A stretch of 5,493 nt of DNA from an uncultured Collinsella sp. GTDB taxonomy: Bacteria > Actinomycetota > Coriobacteriia > Coriobacteriales > Coriobacteriaceae. The stretch lies in NCBI GenBank assembly GCA_900550825.1, contig URTZ01000137.1:1-5493 (forward strand), written 5' to 3'. This document shows positions 1-5,493 of this stretch, in pieces. Every line of letters begins with the position of its first letter. Within the stretch, counting starts at the first letter, position 1. Both the position numbers and the translations under genes were made by a program. The notes under the pieces are model-generated. The model searched no databases, had not been told where the DNA came from, and was given only the letters and a program-made list of their open reading frames with translations.

Positions 1-191
1 GCCGCGAGCGAGACGCTCGGCATGAGCAGCGAGCTCACCGTAAGCGCGCATACGGCGCCTACAACGATGCGACGTGTCACGCGGCGCCAGCTGCCGTGTG
101 CGAGCAGCGTGCGACGGCGCACGTCGGGCTCGACAAAATGGGCTCCAGAGGTTTTGTCATTGCGCTTGGGGGTCGTGAACAAGGCGGCCAT
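1..191 (-). CDS. N-terminus of an exported protein of unknown function (partial, runs off the left edge)
   Basis: Reading the minus strand from the ATG at 191-189, the frame stays open to the window edge (63 full codons). The protein begins MAALFTTPKRNDKTSG, continues with an Arg-rich stretch (VRRRTLLAHGSWRRVTRR, about residues 24-41), then a hydrophobic segment IVVGAVCALTVSSLLMP (42-58), then SVSLAA at the edge. This is a signal peptide or signal anchor with an unusually long charged n-region. A signal peptidase I site after SLA (Ser at -3, Ala at -1) is plausible, and no lipobox Cys is visible. The start at 191 is chosen because GGGAG lies 5 bases upstream; in-frame ATGs at 203 and 209 have no comparable site. 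The mature domain lies outside the window, so the function cannot be named. A cell-wall or secreted enzyme is a guess only. Confidence 0.72.
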   Translation of the reverse strand, partial: MAALFTTPKRNDKTSGAHFVEPDVRRRTLLAHGSWRRVTRRIVVGAVCALTVSSLLMPSVSLA

Positions 192-265
192 GGTTACTCC
201 CATCCTCATAGGGCCTATGCGATTACGCCCAGCATATCTGCAGGATGTAGCCGGCGGTAGTGCCG

Positions 266-287
266 TTTGGAGGGCAAAATGTCCAAA
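266..287. promoter_or_regulatory. Dyad TTTGGA-N10-TCCAAA upstream of the exported-protein gene
   Basis: A perfect 6-base inverted repeat (266-271 and 282-287) with a 10-base spacer lies about 75 bases upstream of the minus-strand start at 191. Its size and position would suit a regulator-binding site, but six-base dyads arise by chance fairly often. I could not find a convincing -35/-10 pair for this gene; the best -10-like hexamer is TATGCT on the minus strand (236-231), with no good -35. Confidence 0.2.
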
Positions 288-331
288 ACTTGGGAAGCAA
301 TACATCGCGCGCCCGTGCGTTGCCTGGCTTT

Positions 332-372
332 AAAAGAAAAGCGCGGAGCCGCTCGATGCGACTCCGCGCTTT
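332..372 (-). terminator. Intrinsic terminator of the purine permease gene
   Basis: A perfect 11-base stem (AAAGCGCGGAG at 338-348 with CTCCGCGCTTT at 362-372) encloses a 13-base loop. On the minus strand it is followed by TTTTCTTTT (340-332), a proper U-tract. It begins 26 bases after the permease stop codon, as expected for its Rho-independent terminator. It also separates the permease from the downstream exported-protein gene, so the two are probably not one operon. Confidence 0.9.
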
Positions 373-398
373 GGTGTTCTGCTTTGGCAGCTTTGCCG

Positions 399-1709
399 TT
401 ACGCTACGAAGAAGTAGACGAGGAAGGCAAGGGCTGCGATCCACATGAGCGGCTTGATCTTGGAGGCCTCGCCCTTAAAGAGCGCGACGATCACGTAGGC
501 GATAAAGCCCAGGCCAATGCCGGCAGAGATGGAGTAGGTGAAGGGCACGCCGGCGACAATCATGAACGCCGGGAAACCCTGTGACACGTCGGACCAGTCG
601 ATCTCGGAGGCCTCGCTCATCATGAGGTAGCCGACGTAGACCAGAGCACCGCAGGTGGCGGCGCTGGAAACGATGGTGACGACGGGGGAGAAGAACGCGG
701 CGAGAATGAACAGCACGCCGGTGGTGACGGAGGTGAGGCCCGTGCGGCCACCGTCGGCGGCGCCGGAAGTGGACTCGACGAAGGTGGTGATGGAGGAGAC
801 GCCCATGAAACCGCCCACAGCGGCGGCGGCGGAGTCGACGATCAGGATCTCCTTGATATTCTCGACGTTGCCGTCGTCGGTGAGGAACTCGCCCTGCTTG
901 GCCACGGCCATCGCGGTGCCCATGGTGTCGAAGAAGTCACTCATGAGCAGCGAGAACGAGATGACGAGGAGCGCGGGGTCGGTAAGGACCTTGACGATGG
1001 CGGGCACGCCGCCGGCGTCGGCGATGGGGCCACCGATGCTCGAGAAGTCGAGCGGGGCGATGATACCGGTCGGAGCCTGGGTCACACCTAGGGGGATACC
1101 GGCGATAACGGCGACGATGATGCCGATGAGCAGCGAGCCCGGCACGTTGCGGGAAGCCAGGGCAACCGTCACGACGATGGAGATGATGCCGACGATAAAG
1201 GTGGGGGAGGTGATGTCGCCCAGACCGACGAGTGTACCGGCGCCAGCGGTGATAATGCCGGCATCGCACAGGCCAATCATGGCGATGAACAGGCCCAGAC
1301 CCACCGAGATGGCGTGACGCAGGACAACCGGGATGGCGTCCATGATGGCCTCGCGCAGGCCACAAAGCACGAGCAGCAAGATGACGACGCCCTCAAGGAA
1401 GATGACGCTCATGGCCACGTGCCAGTCACCGCCGCAGACGGTGGTGGTGATTCCGGCGATCATCGCGTTGACGCCTAAGCCCGATGCGCAGGCGAGCGGG
1501 CGGTTGGCGAAGATGCCCATGCAGATGGTCATGATGCCGGCGCCCAGGCAGGTGGCGCAGGCGAGCGCTCCCGCATCGATGCCAGCGCCCGAGAGCACCG
1601 CGGGGTTGACGGCGATGATGTAGGCCATCGCCAGGAATGTTGTCAGTCCAGCGCGGAGTTCGGTCCCGATTGTGGACTTGCGCTCGCTGACGTGAAATAG
1701 TTCGTCCAT
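399..1709 (-). CDS. NCS2 family nucleobase permease, AzgA type (hypoxanthine/guanine or adenine uptake)
   Basis: This complete 436-residue membrane protein should import a purine base by proton symport for salvage. The AzgA-like branch of NCS2 is recognised from the N-terminal STIGTELRAGLTTFLAMAYI (residues 12-31) followed by VNPAVL; GLGVNAMIAG (77-86) in TM3; SDFFDTMGT (257-265) in TM8; and FVESTSGAADGGRTG (310-324) in TM10. In this family the TM3 Asn (N81), the acidic TM8 residues (D258, D261) and the TM10 Glu (E312) are the expected substrate-site residues, and all are present. Many hydrophobic segments fill 22-435, consistent with the usual 14-helix fold. The start at 1709 is preferred over an in-frame ATG at 1766 because AAGGAAAGGG ends 5 bases before it and the protein then starts in register with the family. 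The terminator follows at 372-332, and the gene is divergent from the deformylase-like gene. Which purine is carried cannot be read from the sequence; E. coli GhxP/GhxQ and PurP and B. subtilis PbuG are relatives. Confidence 0.93.
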   Translation of the reverse strand: MDELFHVSERKSTIGTELRAGLTTFLAMAYIIAVNPAVLSGAGIDAGALACATCLGAGIMTICMGIFANRPLACASGLGVNAMIAGITTTVCGGDWHVAMSVIFLEGVVILLLVLCGLREAIMDAIPVVLRHAISVGLGLFIAMIGLCDAGIITAGAGTLVGLGDITSPTFIVGIISIVVTVALASRNVPGSLLIGIIVAVIAGIPLGVTQAPTGIIAPLDFSSIGGPIADAGGVPAIVKVLTDPALLVISFSLLMSDFFDTMGTAMAVAKQGEFLTDDGNVENIKEILIVDSAAAAVGGFMGVSSITTFVESTSGAADGGRTGLTSVTTGVLFILAAFFSPVVTIVSSAATCGALVYVGYLMMSEASEIDWSDVSQGFPAFMIVAGVPFTYSISAGIGLGFIAYVIVALFKGEASKIKPLMWIAALAFLVYFFVA

Positions 1710-1764
1710 GCATACCCTTTCCTTGTTCGGCCCCGAGTTTAGGCCGATTGACACGAACTCACCC

Positions 1765-1794
1765 ACTATAGCCCCTTTACGACGCTGTTGTTCC
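1765..1794 (-). promoter_or_regulatory. Candidate promoter of the purine permease gene
   Basis: On the minus strand TATAGT (1770-1765, five of six bases of the -10 consensus) lies 18 bases downstream of GGAACA (1794-1789), a weak -35 with three of six matches. Transcription would start near 1758, giving a leader of roughly 49 bases before the ATG at 1709. The leader contains a short stem (TCGGCC at 1727-1732 with GGCCGA at 1742-1747) just ahead of the ribosome binding site. It is too short for a purine riboswitch. Confidence 0.4.
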
Positions 1795-1840
1795 TCGCAT
1801 GTTGATGTTCGGCGCTTTGTAGCAGACGGACGGTATTTTT

Positions 1841-1869
1841 CGCATGAAAAAGTGTGGGTACCGTATACT
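1841..1869 (+). promoter_or_regulatory. Candidate promoter of the deformylase-like gene
   Basis: TATACT at 1864-1869 matches five of six bases of the -10 consensus and sits 33 bases before the start codon at 1903. The -35 is poor (CGCATG at a 17-base spacing). A short dyad, TTTTTC-GCAT-GAAAAA (1836-1851), covers the -35 position and could be an operator, which would fit a promoter needing an activator or under repression. The boundaries are uncertain. Confidence 0.45.
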
Positions 1870-1902
1870 TAAGCGGTTACAACGACCCCTATGGAGGAAC
1901 GT

Positions 1903-2322
1903 ATGATTAAAGAGCTTTGCCACGACGAGGCTATCCTGTCCCAGCGTTGCGAGGTTGCGACTGTCGAGGACGAGTCGGTTGCTCAGGACCTGATCGATAC
2001 CATCAAGTCGCTCGACGATGCCGGCTGCTTGGCCGCTAACCAGATTGGCGTTACCAAGAAGGTTTGCGTCTACCTGGACGATGCCGGCGAGCCCCATGTG
2101 CTCTACAACCCCCGTCTGGTGTTTGGCCTGGGCGCCAGCAAGATGGAGGAGAGCTGCCTGACGCACGAGGAGATCACCAAGTCCACGCGCTATATCAAGT
2201 GCAAGGTTGCCTTTGACCAGATCGTCGACGGCAAGATGAAGGAGTGCCGCCGCGACTACGCGGGCTTTGAGGCACAAATGATCCAGCATATGATCGACCA
2301 CTGTCTCGGCAAGTTGGTCTAA
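1903..2322 (+). CDS. Peptide deformylase-like protein with catalytic Glu replaced by Met
   Basis: The 139-residue protein belongs to the short Gram-positive branch of the peptide deformylase family; deformylases remove the N-formyl group from nascent proteins using a metal held by one Cys and two His. All three motifs are recognisable but altered. Motif I (GxGLAAxQ) reads AGCLAANQ (40-47), keeping Gln47. Motif II (EGCLS) reads ESCLT (83-87), keeping the metal ligand Cys85. Motif III (HExDH) reads HMIDH (129-133), keeping both His ligands but with Met130 at the catalytic Glu. The TRY at 95-97 and the GxxAQxIQH at 121-129 match the short branch. The start at 1903 is chosen because GGAGG (1893-1897) is 5 bases upstream; an ATG at 1891 overlaps that site and cannot use it. 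The protein has eight Cys residues, many for its size. By family knowledge it should bind metal but have little or no normal deformylase activity; that is inference. It is probably a paralogue beside a true def elsewhere. Confidence 0.85.
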   Translation: MIKELCHDEAILSQRCEVATVEDESVAQDLIDTIKSLDDAGCLAANQIGVTKKVCVYLDDAGEPHVLYNPRLVFGLGASKMEESCLTHEEITKSTRYIKCKVAFDQIVDGKMKECRRDYAGFEAQMIQHMIDHCLGKLV

Positions 2323-2425
2323 GGGGACCAAAGCACCGCACCTTGCCGCTCAATCGTCGCTCGCGTACCTTAAGTACGCGGCGCTCCTCTTTCGTGGCAA
2401 TCTGCGGCACTTTGACCCCTTAGAC
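2317..2425. repeat. 109-base imperfect palindrome with GTCTAAGGGG terminal inverted repeats
   Basis: The ends are perfect 10-base inverted repeats: GTCTAAGGGG at 2317-2326 and its complement CCCCTTAGAC at 2416-2425. Pairing resumes with AAAG/CTTT (2330-2333 with 2410-2413), CCGCA/TGCGG (2336-2340 with 2403-2407) and TTGCC/GGCAA (2343-2347 with 2396-2400). It ends in a perfect central stem CGCGTAC/GTACGCG (2362-2368 with 2374-2380). Arm lengths match to within a base or two and the structure is centred on about 2371. The left end includes the last sense codon and stop of the deformylase-like gene. There is no U-tract, so it does not look like a simple terminator. A REP- or MITE-like non-autonomous repeat, or a structured RNA, are the main options. 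Confidence 0.7.
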
Positions 2426-2466
2426 GACCTGCGGGGTTAACTTGGTTGAGTTTATCCAGCTTGAAT

Positions 2467-2509
2467 AGTCCGGGCGTGACATTGTTGTCATGTCCGGGCT
2501 TTTGTGTTT
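2467..2509 (+). terminator. Intrinsic terminator downstream of the deformylase-like gene
   Basis: A 15-pair stem (2467-2481 with 2486-2500, three G-U pairs) encloses the four-base loop TTGT. It is followed on the plus strand by TTTTGTGTTT (2500-2509). It ends transcription from the deformylase-like gene about 145 bases after its stop and insulates the bile salt hydrolase gene, which starts 57 bases further on. Confidence 0.88.
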
Positions 2510-2566
2510 AGTGCCTTTTTGTTTGGTGACAATAACCTTAGCAGGAACGTAAAGCTAGGAGGCGCT

Positions 2567-3532
2567 ATGTGTACGAGCATTCGATTTACCGATAATTCTG
2601 GCCACATGTATCTAGGCCGCAACCTCGACTGGAGCTTTGACTACGGCCAACAGGTTCGCGTGATGCCGCGCGGGTTCCACATTCCGTATTCGTTTATCGA
2701 CGATGCGTCGGCGGCGCACGCGGTAATCGGCATGTGCATCGATTACGAGAACTACCCTATGTTTTTCGACTGCGGTAACGATGCGGGTCTGGCTGTGGCG
2801 GGGCTCAACTTCCCCGGCTATGCCGAGTATGCCGATGGCCCTGTCGACGGCAAGAACAATATCGTGGCCTATGAGTTTCCCCTGTGGGTGGCAGCGACGT
2901 TCTCGACGGTCGATGAGGTCGAGGCTGCGCTGCGCGATACGGTGATTGTCGCCAAATCTGCCGGAGAGGGGCTGGGCGTGTCGCTGCTCCATTGGATTAT
3001 CGGCGACAGCCAGCGTAGCATCGTGGTCGAGATGATGGCTGACGGCCTGCATGTATACGGCGATCCGGTCGACACCCTCGCCAATCAGCCCACCTTCCCG
3101 TGGCACATGGAAAACCTCCGCACCTATATCACCGCCACAAGCGATTTTCCGCAGACGGCGACATGGCGTGGCGCCGAGCTTAAGCCCTATGGAGCCGGTG
3201 CCGGCATGCGCGGCATTCCGGGCGATTGCTATTCGCCGAGCCGTTTTGTAAAGGCGGCGTACCTCAATGCCAATTACCCACAAAAGGAGAGCGAGACCGA
3301 AAACGTCGTTCGCATGTTCCGCTCGCTCGAGGGCGTGGTGATGATCGAGGGAGCGTCCAGGATGGGCGATGGCAAGTTCGAGAAGACTATCTACACCGGA
3401 TGCTTTAGCGCGCGCACGGGCAATTATTACTACGCGATGTATGGGGATCCGTCGATTCGCTACGTGAGCCTGATGGATGCCGAGGGCGCGAGCTCCGATA
3501 GGCTCGTGGTTCCCGAGCCGCGTCGTTCGTAG
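2567..3532 (+). CDS. bsh: Bile salt hydrolase (choloylglycine hydrolase, Ntn-hydrolase family C59)
   Basis: The 321-residue cytoplasmic enzyme should cleave the amide bond of glycine- or taurine-conjugated bile acids. It begins MCTSIRF; removal of Met exposes Cys2, the N-terminal nucleophile. The other family active-site residues are in place: Arg18 and Asp21 (GRNLDW, 17-22), Asn81 (AGLNFPG, 78-84), Asn173 (LANQPTF, 171-177) and Arg226 (SPSRF, 223-227). Asn81, where penicillin V acylases usually carry Tyr, favours a bile salt hydrolase. Further family blocks are LLHWIIGD (140-147), RGIPGD (215-220) and NYYYAMY (286-292). No signal peptide is seen, as usual for the family. The start at 2567 is set by AGGAGG (2557-2562) and by the need for Cys at position 2; a longer reading from 2504 would begin inside the preceding terminator and bury the nucleophile. 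No convincing promoter was found in the short gap. A hairpin at 3556-3591 follows. Confidence 0.95.
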   Translation: MCTSIRFTDNSGHMYLGRNLDWSFDYGQQVRVMPRGFHIPYSFIDDASAAHAVIGMCIDYENYPMFFDCGNDAGLAVAGLNFPGYAEYADGPVDGKNNIVAYEFPLWVAATFSTVDEVEAALRDTVIVAKSAGEGLGVSLLHWIIGDSQRSIVVEMMADGLHVYGDPVDTLANQPTFPWHMENLRTYITATSDFPQTATWRGAELKPYGAGAGMRGIPGDCYSPSRFVKAAYLNANYPQKESETENVVRMFRSLEGVVMIEGASRMGDGKFEKTIYTGCFSARTGNYYYAMYGDPSIRYVSLMDAEGASSDRLVVPEPRRS

Positions 3533-3555
3533 CCGATAGCTTTACCGCAATGCAA

Positions 3556-3591
3556 AGCGGCCCTGCATCTCCCGTGAGGTGCAGGGCCGCT
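3556..3591. terminator. Hairpin terminator between convergent bsh and kup genes
   Basis: A 12-base perfect stem (AGCGGCCCTGCA at 3556-3567 with its complement at 3580-3591) is extended by one G-T pair and CTC/GAG to a four-base loop CCGT. It lies centrally in the 79-base gap between two genes that run toward each other, so it can serve both strands. The following T-runs are weak on both sides (TTGATTTG on plus, TT then CATT on minus), so termination may rest mainly on the strong stem. Confidence 0.75.
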
Positions 3592-3611
3592 GTCGTTGAT
3601 TTGTGACGTCA

Positions 3612-5493
3612 CTAGAAGTTGACGTCGTTGAGTTGTTCGCTCTCGAGGCCGTCGAGCTGTTGCTGTTCGGGCGTATCGGCGACGCTCTCGAGCAGCTCGG
3701 TGGGATCGACGTTCATGTTTCTACCGGCCTCGTTGCCGTTGACCAAGTCGTCCGAGAAGATGTCGACTTCCATTTCCTCGGCTTCCTCGATCTGAACTTC
3801 GAGCGGCACCTGGGTGCGCACGAGTTTGACTGCCGGGCGCATGCGGGCAAAGAGGGGCACGTACTCGATGATGATGGCCGAGTTCTCTAGACCGTACCAG
3901 CGTGCCGGGCTTCCGCAGGCGCGGCGGACGGCGTACTTGATGGCCATCACGCGGTGGTCGTTGCGGTTGATGTCCGTTTCGGGGGCGAGCATCTTGCGCA
4001 GCATGCAAAAACGGAAGTCGCCCACGTTGCCGCGTGTCTCGTAGATGGAGTAGGTGTGATGCTGCGGCGGCAGCTCACCCGATGCCATCAGGTCGCCAAC
4101 GATCTGGCGCAGGTAGGCATTGATGCGCTGGTTGACCTTAAAGCCCAGGTCCAGGCGCACGCGGAACAGGAAGTCCGTGCCAAAGGTCTCGACGGAATAC
4201 TCGTGCGTATAGGGCTCATCGGTAACGTACACGTTGATGAACCAGTATGCCTTGGCGCGCTTGGGATGCTTATCCAAGATGGAATAGAGCACATCGCGGT
4301 CGAGCGTGAGCGGGTCGGGGCTGTTGGTGAGGAACACCAGGTTGTCGGCAAGCACGGGATAGGTCTCGTCGTTGCGCAGGCGGTCGAGCTGGTCAATGTA
4401 CTTGGAGACGGGCAGCAGGATGGTCTGCGTGCGCTCGATGGCGGTGCCGCGGCGCCACACGTACATAAGGCCAAACAGCAGCGCGGCCAAGAAGATCATG
4501 ACATAGCCGCCGTCAAAGAACATGGTGAGGCACGAGGCAAAGAAGCACAGCTCAATGGCGCCAAAGAGCAGTGCGAAGACGCAGGCACCCAGTTTGTGCT
4601 TGAGGATGCCGGCGATATAGCTCGTCAAAAGCGTCGTGGTCATGAGCATGGTCACGGTGATGGCGAGGCCGTAGGCGCTCTCCATGCGCTCGGAGTTCTG
4701 GAACAGCAGCACGATGAAGATGCAGCCGACCCACATGATGTTGTTGACGAGCGGAATATAGAGCTGACCCTTGGTGTCGCTGGGGTAGTGGATGCGCAGG
4801 TGCGGCATAAGGTTGAGGCGCGTGGCCTCGGATACCAGCGAGAACGAGCCGGTGATGAGCGCCTGCGAGGCGATGATGGCCGCTACGGCCGAAAGCACGA
4901 TGGCAAAGGGGCGCAGGGGCTCGGGAAGCATCATGTAGAACGGGTTGACGATATCCATCGCGAGCATCTGGGGGTTGGAGTTATTGGCGAGCAGCCAAGC
5001 GCCCTGACCCAGGTAGTTGAGGATAAGGGCCGCCTTAACAAACGGCCAGGATGCATAGATGTTTGCCTTGCCAACGTGGCCCATGTCCGAGTAGAGGGCC
5101 TCGGCGCCGGTCGTCGACAGAAAGACAAAGCCGAGCACCATGATGCCCGAGTGGTTGATGGGCGAGAACAGGAACATGATGCCGCGGATGGGGTTGAGCG
5201 CACGCAAGATGGACAGGTTGCCGAGCATGTTGAACAGGCCGGCGCCTGCCAGGAACAGGAACCACAGCGTCATGAGCGGGCCGAACAGCTTGCCGATCGA
5301 CGAGGTACCGGCGCGCTGCATGGCAAACAGGCCGCAGATAATGATGATGGTGATGATGATTACGTTGGTCTGGCCGTCACCCAAAAGCGCGTGGCCCCAC
5401 TCGATAGTGCGCAAGCCCTCGATGGCCGTGGTAACCGTGACGGCGGGGGTGAGGATGCCGTCGGCGAGCAGCGCCGCGCCGCCGATCATGGCG
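3612..5493 (-). CDS. kup: KUP family potassium uptake protein (partial, N-terminus beyond the right edge)
   Basis: The membrane protein should import K+ with protons. The frame is open to the window edge, and the ATG at 5489 falls inside a conserved helix, so it is not the start. Compared with E. coli Kup (622 residues), about 100 residues are missing, giving an estimated full length near 730. Numbering from that internal Met, family blocks are ADGILTPAV (9-17) with TAIEGL (21-26), TTGAEALYSDMGHVGK (126-141), LNYLGQGAWLL (157-167), SQALITGSFSLVSEA (208-222), GQLYIPLVN (241-249) and SAYGLAITVTM (271-281). About nine membrane segments end near 345. A cytoplasmic domain follows, with FLTNSPDP (386-393) and KRAKAYWFINVYVTDEPYT (410-428), typical of Gram-positive Kup proteins. 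It ends in a strongly acidic, Gln-rich tail (about 564-625) longer than in E. coli. The gene converges on bsh; its promoter lies outside the window. Confidence 0.94.
   Translation of the reverse strand, partial: AMIGGAALLADGILTPAVTVTTAIEGLRTIEWGHALLGDGQTNVIIITIIIICGLFAMQRAGTSSIGKLFGPLMTLWFLFLAGAGLFNMLGNLSILRALNPIRGIMFLFSPINHSGIMVLGFVFLSTTGAEALYSDMGHVGKANIYASWPFVKAALILNYLGQGAWLLANNSNPQMLAMDIVNPFYMMLPEPLRPFAIVLSAVAAIIASQALITGSFSLVSEATRLNLMPHLRIHYPSDTKGQLYIPLVNNIMWVGCIFIVLLFQNSERMESAYGLAITVTMLMTTTLLTSYIAGILKHKLGACVFALLFGAIELCFFASCLTMFFDGGYVMIFLAALLFGLMYVWRRGTAIERTQTILLPVSKYIDQLDRLRNDETYPVLADNLVFLTNSPDPLTLDRDVLYSILDKHPKRAKAYWFINVYVTDEPYTHEYSVETFGTDFLFRVRLDLGFKVNQRINAYLRQIVGDLMASGELPPQHHTYSIYETRGNVGDFRFCMLRKMLAPETDINRNDHRVMAIKYAVRRACGSPARWYGLENSAIIIEYVPLFARMRPAVKLVRTQVPLEVQIEEAEEMEVDIFSDDLVNGNEAGRNMNVDPTELLESVADTPEQQQLDGLESEQLNDVNF

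Noticed and set aside
22..333. Plus-strand frame at the left edge
   Set aside because: It overlaps the better supported minus-strand exported-protein start and the following gap, and its protein has no recognisable features.
655..1317. Open plus-strand frame of 220 codons opposite the permease
   Set aside because: It lies wholly antisense to a clearly recognisable permease, is rich in Met, Thr and Pro as expected from mirrored GC-rich codons, and resembles no family I know.
1748..1753. Perfect TTGACA on the plus strand in the divergent promoter region
   Set aside because: No -10 hexamer lies at 16-18 bases downstream; TATAGC is only 13 bases away, and the better -10 for the plus-strand gene is at 1864.
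1710..1760. Possible purine riboswitch ahead of the permease
   Set aside because: The leader is only about 50 bases, with one 6-pair stem, and lacks the three-way junction and the two conserved loop sequences of purine riboswitches.
1777..2331. Minus-strand frame of 184 codons across the deformylase-like gene
   Set aside because: It is antisense to a gene with three deformylase motifs and a strong ribosome binding site, and runs on through the promoter region.
2612..3283. Open minus-strand frame of 223 codons opposite the bile salt hydrolase
   Set aside because: It is the antisense shadow of a gene with complete catalytic residues and has no convincing ribosome binding site or recognisable motif.
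3605..3626. Two copies of GACGTC near the kup stop codon
   Set aside because: Two six-base palindromes 10 bases apart are expected by chance in GC-rich sequence and show no further symmetry.

Overview
The window reads as a piece of a chromosome from a GC-rich, Gram-positive gut bacterium. A Coriobacteriia member such as Collinsella fits best. This is inferred from the high GC content with strong third-position bias, clear AGGAGG-type ribosome binding sites, and a bile salt hydrolase beside AzgA-type and KUP-type transporters. No rRNA or marker gene is present to confirm it.

Layout, left to right. (1) Positions 1-191, minus strand: the first 63 codons of an exported protein that leaves the window on the left. 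(2) 192-398: a gap holding a weak dyad and the terminator of the next gene. (3) 399-1709, minus: a complete 436-residue NCS2 purine permease of the AzgA type. (4) 1710-1902: a divergent promoter region. (5) 1903-2322, plus: a 139-residue peptide deformylase homologue in which the catalytic Glu of the HExxH motif is Met. (6) 2317-2425: a 109-base imperfect palindrome with 10-base perfect ends that overlaps the deformylase stop codon. (7) 2467-2509: an intrinsic terminator. (8) 2567-3532, plus: a 321-residue bile salt hydrolase (choloylglycine hydrolase) with all expected catalytic residues. (9) 3556-3591: a strong hairpin between two convergent genes. (10) 3612-5493, minus: a KUP potassium transporter lacking its N-terminus beyond the right edge.

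The genes look like separate transcription units rather than one operon. Each complete gene has its own ribosome binding site, and terminator hairpins lie after the permease, after the deformylase-like gene and between bsh and kup. Their roles are purine salvage uptake, a possibly repurposed deformylase fold, deconjugation of host bile salts, and potassium uptake.

The most unusual items are the deformylase homologue with a missing catalytic Glu and eight cysteines, and the long palindrome that supplies its stop codon. I see no CRISPR array, tRNA, rRNA, insertion sequence with transposase, or recognisable riboswitch.
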